Part shown: in pieces, positions 24,242 through 35,613 of the stretch
How positions within the stretch are numbered: position 1 is the first letter of the stretch
How the letters are laid out: the number at the start of each line of letters is the position of its first letter
Assembly (NCBI RefSeq): GCF_041956535.1
Contig: NW_027192224.1
Coordinates: 165,136-229,135 of the forward strand
Source: Calcarisporiella thermophila CBS 279.70
Taxonomy: Eukaryota > Calcarisporiellomycota
Length of the DNA: 64,000 nt
Direction of reading: 5' to 3'
Program-made: the position numbers and the translations under genes
The notes under the pieces: model-generated
What the model was told of the DNA's origin: nothing
What the model saw: only the letters and a program-made list of their open reading frames with translations
Database searches by the model: none

Positions 24242-25640
24242 TCAATCGCGAATTCTATGTCTATGATTTACTGGCGGAGATTCACTTCTCGACGCTCGTC
24301 TCTTGTAGCGTGAGGCTCTTTCATCTGATCTTTCGCGATAATGATGACTAGGCGGGCTACGAGATTGACTTCGATATGATCTTCTTGTAGGGGATCTGCC
24401 CCTACGGTAATAATCCCTATCCTCATAGCCTCTTCCTTTCTCGCTTGTATTATTGGGCGAAGGGCTGTCTCTTCGTCTATATGTATCCCGTTTATACTCT
24501 CGAGGGGGAGACCGGCCACGCCGATAATCGTCTTCATATCTTCTCTTCTTGTCCGACGTACCTGATCCATCACGGAGTGGAGATTTATTTCTCTCATTAG
24601 AATAATGCCGTCCATATTTCCTTTCATTCCTGTCTACTCTAGCCGCTGAGCTTTTGCTATCACTACGATGATTTCGCCTATCGCTTCGTGTAGGTGACCT
24701 TGATCTCGATCTTGATCTCGATCTTGATCTCGATAGAGCTCGCGAAGGTGACTTAGACCTAGAGCTTGATACAGATCTATCGTGTTTATGTTTATGCTTA
24801 TGTTTATGCTTGTTTTTGTGCTTTTTCTTTTTATCCTTCTTCTCTTTCTTTTCCTTGCGACGCTTTTCTGACGCTTCTCCAATATCTCGCTCACTTATTT
24901 GTGCTGTCCGGCTAAACGCTGCGCTCGAATCTCGAGGCGATCCGCTTTTTAGCACTCTTTCGTCCCCTGGGAGAATTTCTGTGGTGGAGCTTCCAGCAAA
25001 ATCAGAGCGATTCGTTAATCTATATGTGTAGAGGAAAAAGGAAAGGGCAAGTTAGAGAATCTCTGAAAAAATGGGCAAATGTAATTGCATTTCCCAGGCG
25101 CTCCAATCCTGATACCATACCTCCCAAAACCAATGCCATGGCTTTCCGTGGCCTCAGCCAGAGGCTCGTCCGATTCATTTAGACCTTCTGTCTCTTGCTG
25201 CAGTACGCTACGCAGTTCCTGCTGGCTTATTTGCTCTTTTGGCTGGGATGACGGCTTTTTAATGCCAAGAGCTTCTGCCATAGCTTCAGCCTCAGCTTGT
25301 TTGATTTTTGCAATCTCATCTAAATTAGCTTGATTTGTTGCATCGGTTTTGTCACGGGTATACCATTGTAGATCTTTGCCTTTTTGCCATCTATAGGGTA
25401 GGATGTGAGTGTGCTGTTTTAAATAAATGTGTGTTGAAACAAGCAACCTTCCAACAGGAGCCTTCAGCGAGTGACCAATATAGAATTCACGATATTTATC
25501 CTCCTTGACCGAATCCCAAGTAAACTAAGCGAAAAATATACATATTTAGCTAATCATTGAATCGAGAAAAAAATCGGCTTTTAATAAAAGCTCACCTGAT
25601 CCCTTCCTCCTCTGACTCCTCCTCTTGATGGATGAAACAT
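24242..25640 (-). CDS. MMTAG2-like nuclear protein with Arg/Ser-rich tail
   Basis: Four exons in gene order: 25640-25596, 25524-25448, 25390-25121, 25019-24242; 389 residues. The start MFHPSRGGVRGG, then [38 protein letters not shown], is the signature of the multiple-myeloma-tumour-associated protein 2 (kinase-phosphorylated) family. Each intron falls within or just after this conserved block and the joins restore it. From about residue 160 the protein becomes basic: a Lys/His run (HKNKHKHKHKHKH) and then many RS and SR dipeptides with RGRSPTRR-like repeats. This is typical of nuclear speckle or splicing-associated proteins. The function of the family is poorly known. It is divergent from NSE2 with only 148 bases between the start codons. 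Confidence 0.88.
24697..24734. repeat. 12-nt tandem repeat coding for Arg-Ser dipeptides
   Basis: GATCTCGATCTT repeats about three times within the MMTAG2-like gene and encodes consecutive RSRS units on the minus strand. Confidence 0.85.
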
Positions 25641-25788
25641 AGTTTAATAATAGTCGAATCTCTGATCAGCGAAGAGAGCTTTCAATTTTTTATTAAAAAA
25701 ATGTGACGTTTAAACCGAAATAGTTAATTCAAAGCGATTTAACAAAAGTAGCAGGAACGACGCGATCCAACAATTATCCCCTAATACA
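25641..25788. promoter_or_regulatory. Short bidirectional promoter between MMTAG2-like and NSE2
   Basis: The start codons of two divergent genes are 148 bases apart. The AT-rich spacer must carry both promoters, so the two genes may be co-regulated. No defined box was recognised. Confidence 0.6.
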
Positions 25789-27090
25789 ATGGTTAGAGCT
25801 TCTTCATCGCAAAATCACAGTGAACTAGACGTGGTGCCTTCCACACAAAATGGTGATACAGAGTTTGACTTCTCTCCCAATCAGCCGGTCGATTCGGCTT
25901 CGGCCAGCCGATTCGCGTCACTCATCAGTTCCTACGATGGAAATTTTAGCAGCCTCAATCAGGCAATTGGACTCACAACTGAGGTGGCCATTGATTTGGA
26001 AGAATCGAATGAGGCTAATGCTGTGAATATTACTATATTCAAATCTTTTGCTGAAAGTGAGATTGAGGTTTATTGTTTCAATTTTCTGTTAGGTCCGTCG
26101 ATTGGAAGACTGCATACGCACCTATATCGACGTTGATTTTCAGTTGAAGCTCCAGCAAGATATTTTAAAAAAGATTAAAACGCATCTTTCCCGAGGCGAT
26201 CAACTTGTATGTAGCTGACTATTGCTTCTTTCTCTCATCGCGGAAGTTTAGCGAATTCACCACTATACTCATAATTCTAGTCTCATTTGCACGAGCTCTA
26301 CGAGCGCGAGTATCAGAAGGAATTACAAGCTTACACCAATACAAACGAGAAGCAAAAATTTTCTCAAAATGCTCATATCAAAGATTTCAAGCAGAAAGTC
26401 TGGGTAAATATGGCAATCTATTGTTCACTCCTCTCTCTCTATAGACAGTAGTTGGGCATTTTTTTGCCCAACGTGCTATCCCGTCGCCCTAATAATAAAA
26501 TTTAATTCTCTATTACAGGATGTCAAGCACAGAGGAGAGCCCATGCCTATTGAGGAGGACGAGGACGACGATCTCCTCTTTACATCGCAACATCAATCGC
26601 TGATGTGTCCCATAACGCAATCACTTCTCAAGGACCCTGTCACAAGGTATTCTATATATGAGCGACTTATATTTAATTGGGCAGATATTGCTCTATGTTG
26701 TATTGAACCATTATGTTCTTAAATTCTCCGCTCCATAGCACAAAATGCAGACACTCCTATTCTAAGGATGCCATCCTGGGTCTCATGCGACAGTATAACA
26801 GAGCTATGTCGATTCAGTGTCCCATCTCAGGTATTGTGAGGAACGTGGCTCTTCTTTTTTCCGCATGAGTTTTAAATTCTGAACCTTCTGAAGGATGTGA
26901 GCAAATGTTATCTCCTAACGACCTCCGTCCAGACAAATCTTTAGCGCGTCGAATTGCTCGACACCTGGCGCAGGAAGCAGGCGACGAACTTGAAGATGCA
27001 GTAAGTGTTTGTTTTTATACATGGTATGACCAGTGAATCCGGGGCACAGCAATAATATCTTTTTTTGCACGTTAGTATGAAGTTGAATAG
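25789..27090 (+). CDS. NSE2: SUMO E3 ligase Nse2/Mms21 (Smc5-Smc6 complex subunit)
   Basis: Seven exons: 25789-26022, 26093-26206, 26281-26403, 26519-26646, 26739-26830, 26894-27000, 27076-27090; 270 residues. Nse2 attaches SUMO to targets during DNA repair as part of the Smc5/6 complex. The C-terminal SP-RING (about 183-245) has its zinc ligands: MCPIT (Cys), KCRHSYS (Cys-x-His), CPISGCE (two Cys), followed by the family-typical LRPDKSLARRI. The joins across the RING are exact. The N-terminal half is helical (RRLEDCIRTYIDVDF...), as expected for the part that binds the Smc5 arm. The donor of exon 1 (GTGAAT) is weak but the only one leaving a normal-length intron. The last coding exon is only five codons including stop. 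Confidence 0.9.
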
Positions 27091-29166
27091 CAAGATGCAA
27101 TTCAATTATGCTAGGGGGAGGGTATTTACAAGCAAATATACCAGGGTGTACGTCTTATTCGACTTTTGCTGTAATTTCTTCACACTTCCCGCAGCCGCTG
27201 TCGCAAGCATGACTCAGAGTGTATAATAGCGAAGAGTTGAGCCGGTATTATAAGTGGGCTGTAAGAGATCAAAAAACAAATATATATTCTGCACAAACCT
27301 CAGCTCTGGGGCAACCGTAAAAAGCAAAGAAAAAAAACATTTGATATGCTCCATGAAAACCGGTATACAGAGGAGACATTTTCTTCTATCCAATTTACGC
27401 GTAGAATAACACAGCTTCCGTTCTGTTCGCACTTGCATATGTTTGCAAAGGTTGTTTGGATTGCAAAATAAGTGTTTTAGCATTTGGCTTTAAAATAAAA
27501 CAACGCATCAATTATAAGAGGAAACGGCATTCCCAAGGATTGCCCAGAAAAACGAGGCCGAAAAGTGCGCATATTAGTTTGCGGAATTTTGCTGAAGCAC
27601 CTGGGAAAAAATAATTAATTCTGTGCTTGTGAAATCAAGTTTCTATTGCATTCCTTAAGTCCTTACTGGTTCTCCATCGGGCAATTCCCACATGGAAATT
27701 TGGCTTCCCGCAGCAAGGCTATAAAAAGGATGGCTCTATTCCCAACATTTCTTTCACCACTTCAGCTCAGCCGGTTCCTCTCTCTCTTCCCATCCTTTCC
27801 TTTTTCCCCTTGATCATTCAAATCTGATTGATTTTGATTTTGCTAATCCATTTGATTCTTAACTTCCGTTAGGTGGCGGCCTACTCCGATGGATGACTGC
27901 TAATGTAGCTCAATCCTGTGGTTTCTTATTTGCAAGAGGCATCAAGGGTTATGAAGGAGACCCTTCGGAAGGAATCTCTTGAATCGGTCTGTGTCGATGT
28001 ACGAATATAGTTTGCCTGTCAGTCTACCAGAGTGGTCTAAAATGACGACAGTGTTTCACGCGCTATGGTTGCCGAGTATGGCTAGCGCTTTGTTTTCTCC
28101 CTTACGGGATTGATGGCGTACGATTTAGAGGTAGAATCCCTGTACGAGCCATGGAAGAATTGAATCTTCACGAACCTGGAATCAATGTTGCCGAGTGGCA
28201 CACGAATTACGAACTCCGATGTTTTACGGTAAATATTCAGGTTCACACTCGGAGAGAGCGCCTTTTACCCTAACTAGTCTCCTCTTTCCCTTAGGATATC
28301 TTTCGAGTAATTTACGAATTCTTTTGGAAGGACCACAGGATGTGGTGTATCACTAGAAGATTACTCACGAATCGACATGAAAATCGAATGCATGTTTCAA
28401 CCAGACGGGTGTTGGACTGCAACCTAGGAATCTTGGGCAGAGTTGCTTTCAAGAGTTTATCGACCAGCATGTATCTAACCAAAGGAAGGATAAGGATAAT
28501 GCTGCTGTAAAAGATCGCAATGTTTGCGAATCACTATATCTTTGTACGGATCGGGCACATCTTGGATAGAAGAGATCACGAGAACGTCTTCTTCGGTGAT
28601 GGCTGATCGAACTCATAAGAATGAGGGATTGTGCTGCGGAAATGAATCGTCCTATGGCGTCGAAACGGGAAATTTAAAGAAAAAAAAAACAAAAAAAAAT
28701 AGCTTTAGGTGGACTTGCTGTTGGCGGTTTTGGCTTTTGGCCCTCCCTTAACAGGGATGTGTTGCCGGTCATTGCCCCAATGGTGGGTTTGCTCTTTTTC
28801 CGAGTAAGTACCTTTTTATTGTTTTATATACTCTGGGAAAGAGAGAGGAGATCTGGCTGAAGACCCAAGGTCGTTGTTTGGATGAGGTAAGATATATTCC
28901 ATTCAATTCTTATTTGATTGTGCTACGCCCTCTATATCCTTTAACTAGAATTGCGGCATTGGGTGGCGTCCTTGTCTTTTTGTACTCTTTGTTGGAAATA
29001 AATTTATTGTCACTTCAATTTCATCTCACTTACAAACAAATCTATTCGAGAGAACCAAACAGTTTATTTTTTTTTTCATGCCTTGTAAAGACAATGATGT
29101 TAAGGATAATATTGCGAATATGCTACAGTAGAGGCAACCGAAAAACAAAGATATATAAAGCTTGGC
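27091..29166. other. Unresolved interval between NSE2 and VOA1 with coding traces
   Basis: Two kilobases between convergent genes. The left part (27.1-27.7 kb) is AT-rich and empty. From 27.7 kb there are gene-like signals on the plus strand: a TATA-like TATAAAAAG at 27720, an acceptor at about 27872, open stretches near 27973-28110, 28110-28228 (donor GGTAAAT) and 28295-28508, and a hydrophobic exon-like piece at about 28709-28802 ending in a GTAAGT donor. Frames do not join into one protein and no family is recognised. This may be a decayed gene or one with unusual splicing. Confidence 0.35.
28709..28802 (+). pseudogene. Possible exon of an unrecognised membrane protein
   Basis: An acceptor (TTTAG at 28704-28708) precedes an open hydrophobic stretch with GLAVGGFGFWPS and VIAPMVGLLFF, ending at a canonical GTAAGT donor. 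A second open piece ending in a GTAAGA donor lies at about 28843-28887. No upstream start or consistent downstream frame was found, so it is marked as possibly broken. Confidence 0.2.
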
Positions 29167-30250
29167 CTATGCCTTCTTCGGCTTCCCCTCAAATCTCAAC
29201 GGGGTTTGAATCGAAGCCAGCGCCGTGATAGCCACCCCCAGAATCACAAGAAGTAACAACAAAATGAAGATAATTAGAATCATGTCGGGTGAGAAGAAGG
29301 TGTACTTTTGGAAGAGCCCATCGCCTGTGGAATTTCCTGGGGTTTGCTGCTGGAACAGGAGCTGTCGTGCCGTCGGCTATACAAATATAAAAAAGCGACC
29401 AAATTATGTTAATAAGCGTGGTTGGTCACCAGTGCGCTGTGATTTCATACCGTGTTTTCAGGATGCGAGGACGAGAGCATAACAACATAGTCGTCTTGGA
29501 CTCGCTCACGGATCATACCAATCCAGTCGCTAACAGCCTGCTCTGTTGGCGTTTTTCCAATACTTGTTAGCAAATAGCACCGTGTCTCTATCAGATCAAG
29601 GCCTACTAACCATTGTTAGCCAAAGATTCTTTGCGGTTCTCCTTGGCCAAGGCAGGGAGAGGGAAAAAGACAAGCTGTGCGTTATCGGATGGAGGGAAGG
29701 CAACCAATCTATGTTCTGTGAACAAAGTAACATTCAATATCGAGCAATTCAAGGAGCGATGCTCTACGCGTTACCTCCTATAGTCACGATTTCAGGATTA
29801 CATTGCTTCACAATCATATCCTTCAATTTAGCCATGTCTACTCCACCCATCACGTATGGAATTTCCACCTTTGTCTTCGCGTTCTTCACATCATTGCTTA
29901 GAGGTCCTGAGTTCGAAGACGCGAGATCGGAGGCATGGAGCCCTACTTGATCTGCCAGAAGCACGGTCTTAGAAGCACATGCAGCATCAATAAATGACTT
30001 TTGTGTAGCTTGAAATTGTTGTGAGGTCAAGGCCGATTGTGCCGCGAGGCTAGCCACATTGGGGAACCTTGACAAGGAAAATTAACACGAGATGAGTTGA
30101 GGAAAATCTGAGAAACACATCGCATCGATGCAATGCAATGACTCAATTTTACTCTTTAGGAGACCACATCAGAAACGGTGCTGTACCCTCAAAGGCAAGC
30201 GTCCCCGCCAAAAACGAGGCAGCGGCAAAGAATGTTGCAAGCTTGTACAT
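29167..30250 (-). CDS. ER V-ATPase assembly / cell-wall factor (Voa1/Big1, Ac45-related)
   Basis: Five exons in gene order: 30250-30153, 30067-29775, 29715-29611, 29587-29451, 29376-29167; 280 residues. It starts with a signal peptide (MYKLATFFAAASFLAGTLA) and ends with one membrane segment (about 242-262) followed by a short cytosolic tail. The stretch KYTFFSPDMILIIFILLLLLVI ... ALASIQTPLRFEGKPKK is the C-terminal signature of the Voa1/Big1/Ac45 family, type I membrane proteins of the ER that assist V0 assembly or beta-glucan synthesis. The luminal part starts EGTAPFLMWSPKE as in Big1. One intron, 29588-29610, would be only 23 nt; without it the frame meets a stop. That join is the weakest point; the alternative is a small sequence error or a broken gene. 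Confidence 0.82.
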
Positions 30251-30544
30251 TATTTTACGTTATTCGAGTTGAACCAGCACTGGTGTCTCCGGCGAGGAAG
30301 ATAAAGAGTGGTCGACGTCATCAATTTTTGATTAATAAATTTATTAAAGTCAGCTAAAGTCAAGATTTCGACGCGAAGAAAATCAGCTTGATAAAAGAAG
30401 GGTAGAGACATTATATTGTTCACTTTCGAAAATCCAAGTGAGGGAAAAAAAAAAGAAGAAAACAATCGTTCGTAAAAGGGTAAAGACAACACAGTATTCA
30501 GAAGGATAGCAAAGGAAATTATAGTACAAAAATATAGCAAGACT

Positions 30545-33500
30545 TCATATGAACACTCCAAACCCATTCCATTCCTGGCCAGAAGACGCTCTCGAAAAAT
30601 GGTGCTGATATTTCTGAGGCTGCTCTCCGCCATATGTCGTCGGGAAATGGGAGGGTGGAGAAGAGGCATGATGAGTAAGAAACGGCAGAGTTTGAGTAAT
30701 ATCACCCTTATTCGGGGCCAGTCTTTGGAATACTGATGCGTCCATGGTAGCGTTTTCGGAGTCAATGGCGGCGGGGGTATTCCAGAGAGGATCGGGGGGA
30801 TCATCGTCCAACAGCCCCAGCGAGCTCACACAATCCGCGACAACATCGCTAGCAGTAGATACGGCGCAAGGGTATTTTAATCCGGGGTATGTGTATCCTT
30901 CCTCTAGGGTAGTAGTGTTGCCGAGGTGCGAGGAAATATTGACTCTCCGTGCGGCGTCCCTATCCAACTCTCTCTCATATCCAGGGGGAATGTTTGCAGC
31001 TTCTTCCAACACATTTTCGAGGAAGTGATAGCTCCTTTCGGGAACCGGCCCGGTTTCCGCCTCAAATTTCACTCCAACTCCATCGTCTACTCTGTATCTA
31101 CCTGCGAGAGGATCGGTCGCCGGAGTAGTTCTTGCTATGGAGGAAGTGGGAGTAAGAGGACATGAGAATGGGGAGAAAAGCGGCTGGAAATCTCGTGTGG
31201 GGATCGAAGAGGCAATAGCCGGCGGCGAAAACAGAGGAGATCTGAGATGGATCGAAGTGGGGGAATAGGCGGAGGGTGGCAGAGTCTGGGCCGCTGGATG
31301 GATGGGTGGGTCATTTTGCGTCCGAGGCGACCCGACTGCGCCAAATATGGTACCAGGGATGAGTCGAGGGTGAAGAGGGGAGGAATGGGTGGCGGGGAGA
31401 GCACCTACGGGTACGCTGACGCTCTGGGACGAGTGAGGATTGAAATTGGAGCTGACGGGTGGTTGGAGTTCTTGATGATTCTGCAAAACGGGCCAATGTG
31501 TAAAATTGGGCTCTTGTAGGGTTGGGCGCGGAGGGACATTAGAGGTAGGAGGGTACGGAACACCCGTGGCACCTTGGCTGCCGTTGTGCAAGAATTCTTG
31601 GGGTATATAGGGAGGTGATTGTACTGTACCATCCGGTGACCGGCCAGTGAGTAGTGAGGGGGATAATGCCTCTATTGGTAAGGGTTTATCCGAGCTTGAG
31701 GCAGGCAAATGATTCAAGGTTCCAGGCTGACCTAGAGTAGAGGATAAGGTAGGGTTTGAAGAAAGCTGTTCGGCATATTTGGCGGGCAGATTGCAGTTTG
31801 ACTGCTTTAGATCGGGCAACGAACTTGGCGCCGTCTCCTCGATCATAGAAGATTTCTCCTCGGTGGTCGTCTCCTCCGCTTGTTCAGGCTCAGGAACGGA
31901 GCCGGTGAGAAGCAACTCTAGCGCCCCTTCCAGAGATCCCTTTGCAATGCTCAGGGCAACACTAGCATGTTTCTCTGAATAGCCCATTTCGAGCAACTTC
32001 GCCATCGATACGGGACAATGTCGCGCAATCGGTTCCAACGGAGATGCATTCTGTGGGGAAAGTCTTCGACCAGCCACCGTAGATGCAACTCTTGCCTCCT
32101 CGTTGTTGAGTGGAAGCGAAGCTGCTGGGGGGGCTGGAACTTGTCGGCAAACGCTGGGGTCAGAATGTAGGGATGGTGTGGTGGTGGTGGTGGTGGTGGT
32201 GGTGGTGGTGGTAGATTTTTGAGCCTCATTCGAGGGTGAACTGTCTGCATCCTCCGTCTCTTTTCCTTTAGCTTTCTTTTTCTTCTTCTTCTTGGATCCT
32301 GTCGGTTTCTCTCCTCCGCCGCTCCCATGGCCTGCTTTACCTCCACTCGATCGATTTCCCCCGGTTTTCTCCATCAACAGTCGTCTAATCTCATTTTCTT
32401 CTTCCTCTTGTTTGCGCCTTAGGGCGGCAAGTTTCTCCTCCTGTTTCTTCATGATGGCTGCATCCCTTTCCTTCTCCTCTCTCTCCTTCTCTTCCTCGAT
32501 TCTACGGGCCTCTTCCATTTGCGCCTCCCGTTTTAGCTGAGCCTCGCGGGCCATTTCCGCAGCTCGCTGTAAATGCTGCAGTACGCGCCGGTATTTCTCA
32601 GAGTCCTTCTCGCTATGCTTCAATGTTGATTTTCTTTCCGATTCCTCCTCTTTGGATTTGCATAATCTCTCCTTAGCCAGTGTTTGCGGAGTGTTTCCTC
32701 GTAAATCCGGAATATTGAATCGTGCATGATATTGGGTGATCAAGGTGTCTACCAACTCTGGATTTCCCGCCTCGGCGGCGAAGTGGAGGGCAGTTCGGCC
32801 TGTATCGATGGCAATCACGTCAACATAATGCGGAGCGGCATCGAGAAGGAGTTTACAAAGAGAAAGAGGGCAGGTGATCTGCGCGCTAATATGGAGTGCA
32901 GTACAACCATTCCGGTCCACCCCATCCAATGGAGCACCTGTTGTGGAGATATATTCGATTCGAGTTAGTATGAAAAAACAGATGAGGCCTAAGCTGATAG
33001 GCTATAGCATATACCCAGTCCAACTAGATACCCCACTAAATCTTCGCTTCCACTTCGCACTGCTGCATGGAGCAGTGTTTCCTGCCGTCCCCGCTCTTCA
33101 CTCACTGGCCCCCCATTTTCAGACTGTGTCATGTACTCCCACCCAGTCAAACTCACAGCAGCAGCCGTGGCTGGTCTGCGGATGCGATCGCCACTGGGCG
33201 TCACGATGTCCTCTCCTGGCTCCAATCTATACTCCTCCCCAGGCTTAAGTTTCATCGCTGCTTCTATAATGACTTTTACAAGCGAGGTATTTCCGGATAT
33301 AGCACAGTCAAAAAGTAAGGATCTTGTGCATTGATCGGCTTCGTCTATGGATTTGGAATTTCAACCCAAATGTGTAAGGTTAAAAAAATAACAAATCTCT
33401 CCAAATTAAGCAAGGGAAATTACGAGCAAGTCTGCGTTTCCGATGCAATTCCTCTAGCTCTTCTCGTTTTCTTCGCTCCACTTCCTCTCGTTCTCGTCGA

Positions 33501-34756
33501 AGCTCCTCCTCCTCCCGTAATTTTTTTAGTCGCTCTTGTTTTTCTAATTAAACCGAATCAATATGAGGCTATTAGATAATCTGAAAAAAAATTAAAAAAG
33601 TTTAATTTTGTCCTCACCCCTTTCTTCCCTCACCCGCCTTCTTTCCAATTCTCTAAGCTCTTTCAGCTTTGCACGGATTAGCTTGCTCTCAAGGCGTGCT
33701 TTCCATTCTCGCTCTAGTAGTCGACTCTCCTCCTCGCCTATGTCTCCGAAAAATGTGCAACTATCCTGTAGGAATCAAAAGAGCTTGAGACTTTATACCC
33801 TCCCAACACAGGAGCACAACCTAGAAGGTACCTCTCGAAAGTCCTCCTCATCACTGTAATCAGGCTCCTCGTCTTTCTCCTCATCATAGGCATCTTCCTC
33901 ATCGACATAGAGCGAATTTGAATCGTCCATTGGATTATGCTCGTCATGCCATCCTTCGCAGGTGTCGCAGTAAAACCCACTCTCATTTACACTGGTTACG
34001 GGGGGATTATGGCTATTGGACGGATCTCTTCTCTTTTCATCCATGGCAAATGTAAAATGTTCTAACCGGCTTTTGTCCGAATCTCGTAGAGGAATATGCG
34101 CGCACCGAGCAGCTATTTCTTGAAGTTTTGGGTGGAGACCAGCTGAAAAGAGAAACGGAAAAAGAGGCCAAATAAATAAACACCAAGAATGTTGACGAAA
34201 GAAAGGATAAGAAAAAAAAAAGAGCTAAAAACCTTTGCGGACGGAAAGCTTGAATAGACGCATGAAAAACTCTGCAATTTCTGTATCGTCTTCTAAGTTC
34301 TTTTCGAGTGGTAATTCGATTTCGCCGAGCACTGTTCGCTTACGGTGTGCCATAATGTATGTATATGCCATGCCAAATCTCTGCAAAACCGAATGAAAAC
34401 GATTTACCGTGAGTAAATTCAAGTTGCAAAATAGCAGAGACGCAGCGGGTGAATGGAGGCCAATGTGGGCCACTAACTGAACTCATCATGAAAAAAAAGG
34501 AACAAGATAGTGCCTATACCTGTAGGTGGTATCTAATAGCGTCGTCATCAACAGAACCCCGCTCTGCTTGAAGCTGCTCAGAAGAAGAGAGGAGAATGTG
34601 AATATTCGAGCTGTCTCATTTGGCTCTACACGGCACCTTGCTCCATTTTACCTTCAAAACCAGACGGCGGTAGGCGGCTTGCACTGCTTCGTCAGGGTCG
34701 CCCTCTTGCACTCTTAATATCTCATGGGCCTCTCTAAGAGAACCTACTGCCGGCAT
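30545..34756 (-). CDS. Large protein with J-like, ankyrin and UBA domains
   Basis: Eight exons in gene order: 34756-34652, 34573-34520, 34380-34233, 34142-33832, 33765-33618, 33543-33424, 33344-33015, 32937-30545; 1202 residues, all in frame. Residues 1-75 resemble a DnaJ domain (AHEILRV..., DEAVQAAYRRLVLK, then FGMAYTYIM) but the HPD tripeptide is missing: an intron and a different sequence occupy that place. An acidic region with a paired-cysteine motif (FYCDTCEGWHDEHN) follows, then an Arg/Glu coiled coil. Ankyrin repeats lie at about 325-490 (ETLLHAAVRSG, CTALHISAQ, RTALHFAAEAGN). A second long charged coil, a poly-Lys patch and a run of 12 Thr precede a UBA domain at about 713-750 (MAKLLEMGYSEKHASVALSIAKGSLEGALELLL). 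The tail is Pro/Ser-rich. It is probably a ubiquitin-linked scaffold; no named orthologue recognised. Confidence 0.78.
32174..32212. repeat. GTG/CAC trinucleotide repeat (poly-Thr)
   Basis: A GGT/GTG microsatellite on the plus strand that encodes the 12-Thr run of the ankyrin/UBA protein. Confidence 0.9.
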
Positions 34757-35613
34757 CGTCAATTTTTAAATTTGGGTACAGTGGAATAGGAGATAAAATT
34801 AAAAAAATAATGCAAGTTGTTTCATTATTCTAGTTTGTGAACGTCATCAGCTAAGCCACGTTCTCTCTTAAGGAAAATGGTGCTGTCGATACCGATTTAG
34901 CAAATATCCTGAATTTTCCCCTTTCCGCCGGGCCCGCGAAAGGAGGGAAACAGGAAGGGGAAAACTAGGGGGGCGCTGGGCCTGCTTGCTTGCAGGCTTC
35001 CGCTATTATGAGGTTGTTTGCGCGAAAAACCCTGCGGTTGGCTGTTCGCCGCTCTCGCGCAAATGCGAGTTCACACGTTTTCCGGAAAGAGCAGTCTCGG
35101 GCATGGCCGCTTCAAGGGAACAGTTGTGCGAGTTAGAACTGGGGGCAAAGCCGCACCGATTTGTTTATTTTCTGGGGCTTGTGCGCGCGGCACCACACTC
35201 TCAGCGCAGCGGCCGGAGTGCAAGGCCTATTTCGTCTGGAACAGGAGCAGTAACGGCCGAACTCGAAAAAAAAATTCCGAACACTAAATTCGCCAGTGGT
35301 TTGCCTTCGCTTCTTCGACGCGATAGATTTAATTTTTCTGTGCTAAACAGTTTTATTCGGTTCAATCCTTAGCGAGCTGTTTTGCTTTGACATAATGATC
35401 AAGACGGCGATGCCATTTTCGCTGTGCATTTCTCACCCGAATTCCTATTAAGCCGTGTCTTCTTATTCTACTGCCATTAACCTTCTTTGCTCCATTTCGT
35501 CTTATTGTGATCGACCCCCTTTTCGAACCATCATTAATATCTGAATTATCCTCACCTCAATCAATCTACGTGCATCTTTCCCCTCTCTTCTACCCTGTTT
35601 CCCCTTTGCTCTT
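34757..35613. other. Divergent promoter region
   Basis: Holds the promoters of the ankyrin/UBA gene (minus) and the coiled-coil gene (plus). A GC-rich patch near 34925-35030 contains a small hairpin (GCCTGC..GCAGGC). Open frames at 34986-35372 overlap each other and show no domain. No gene supported. Confidence 0.5.
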
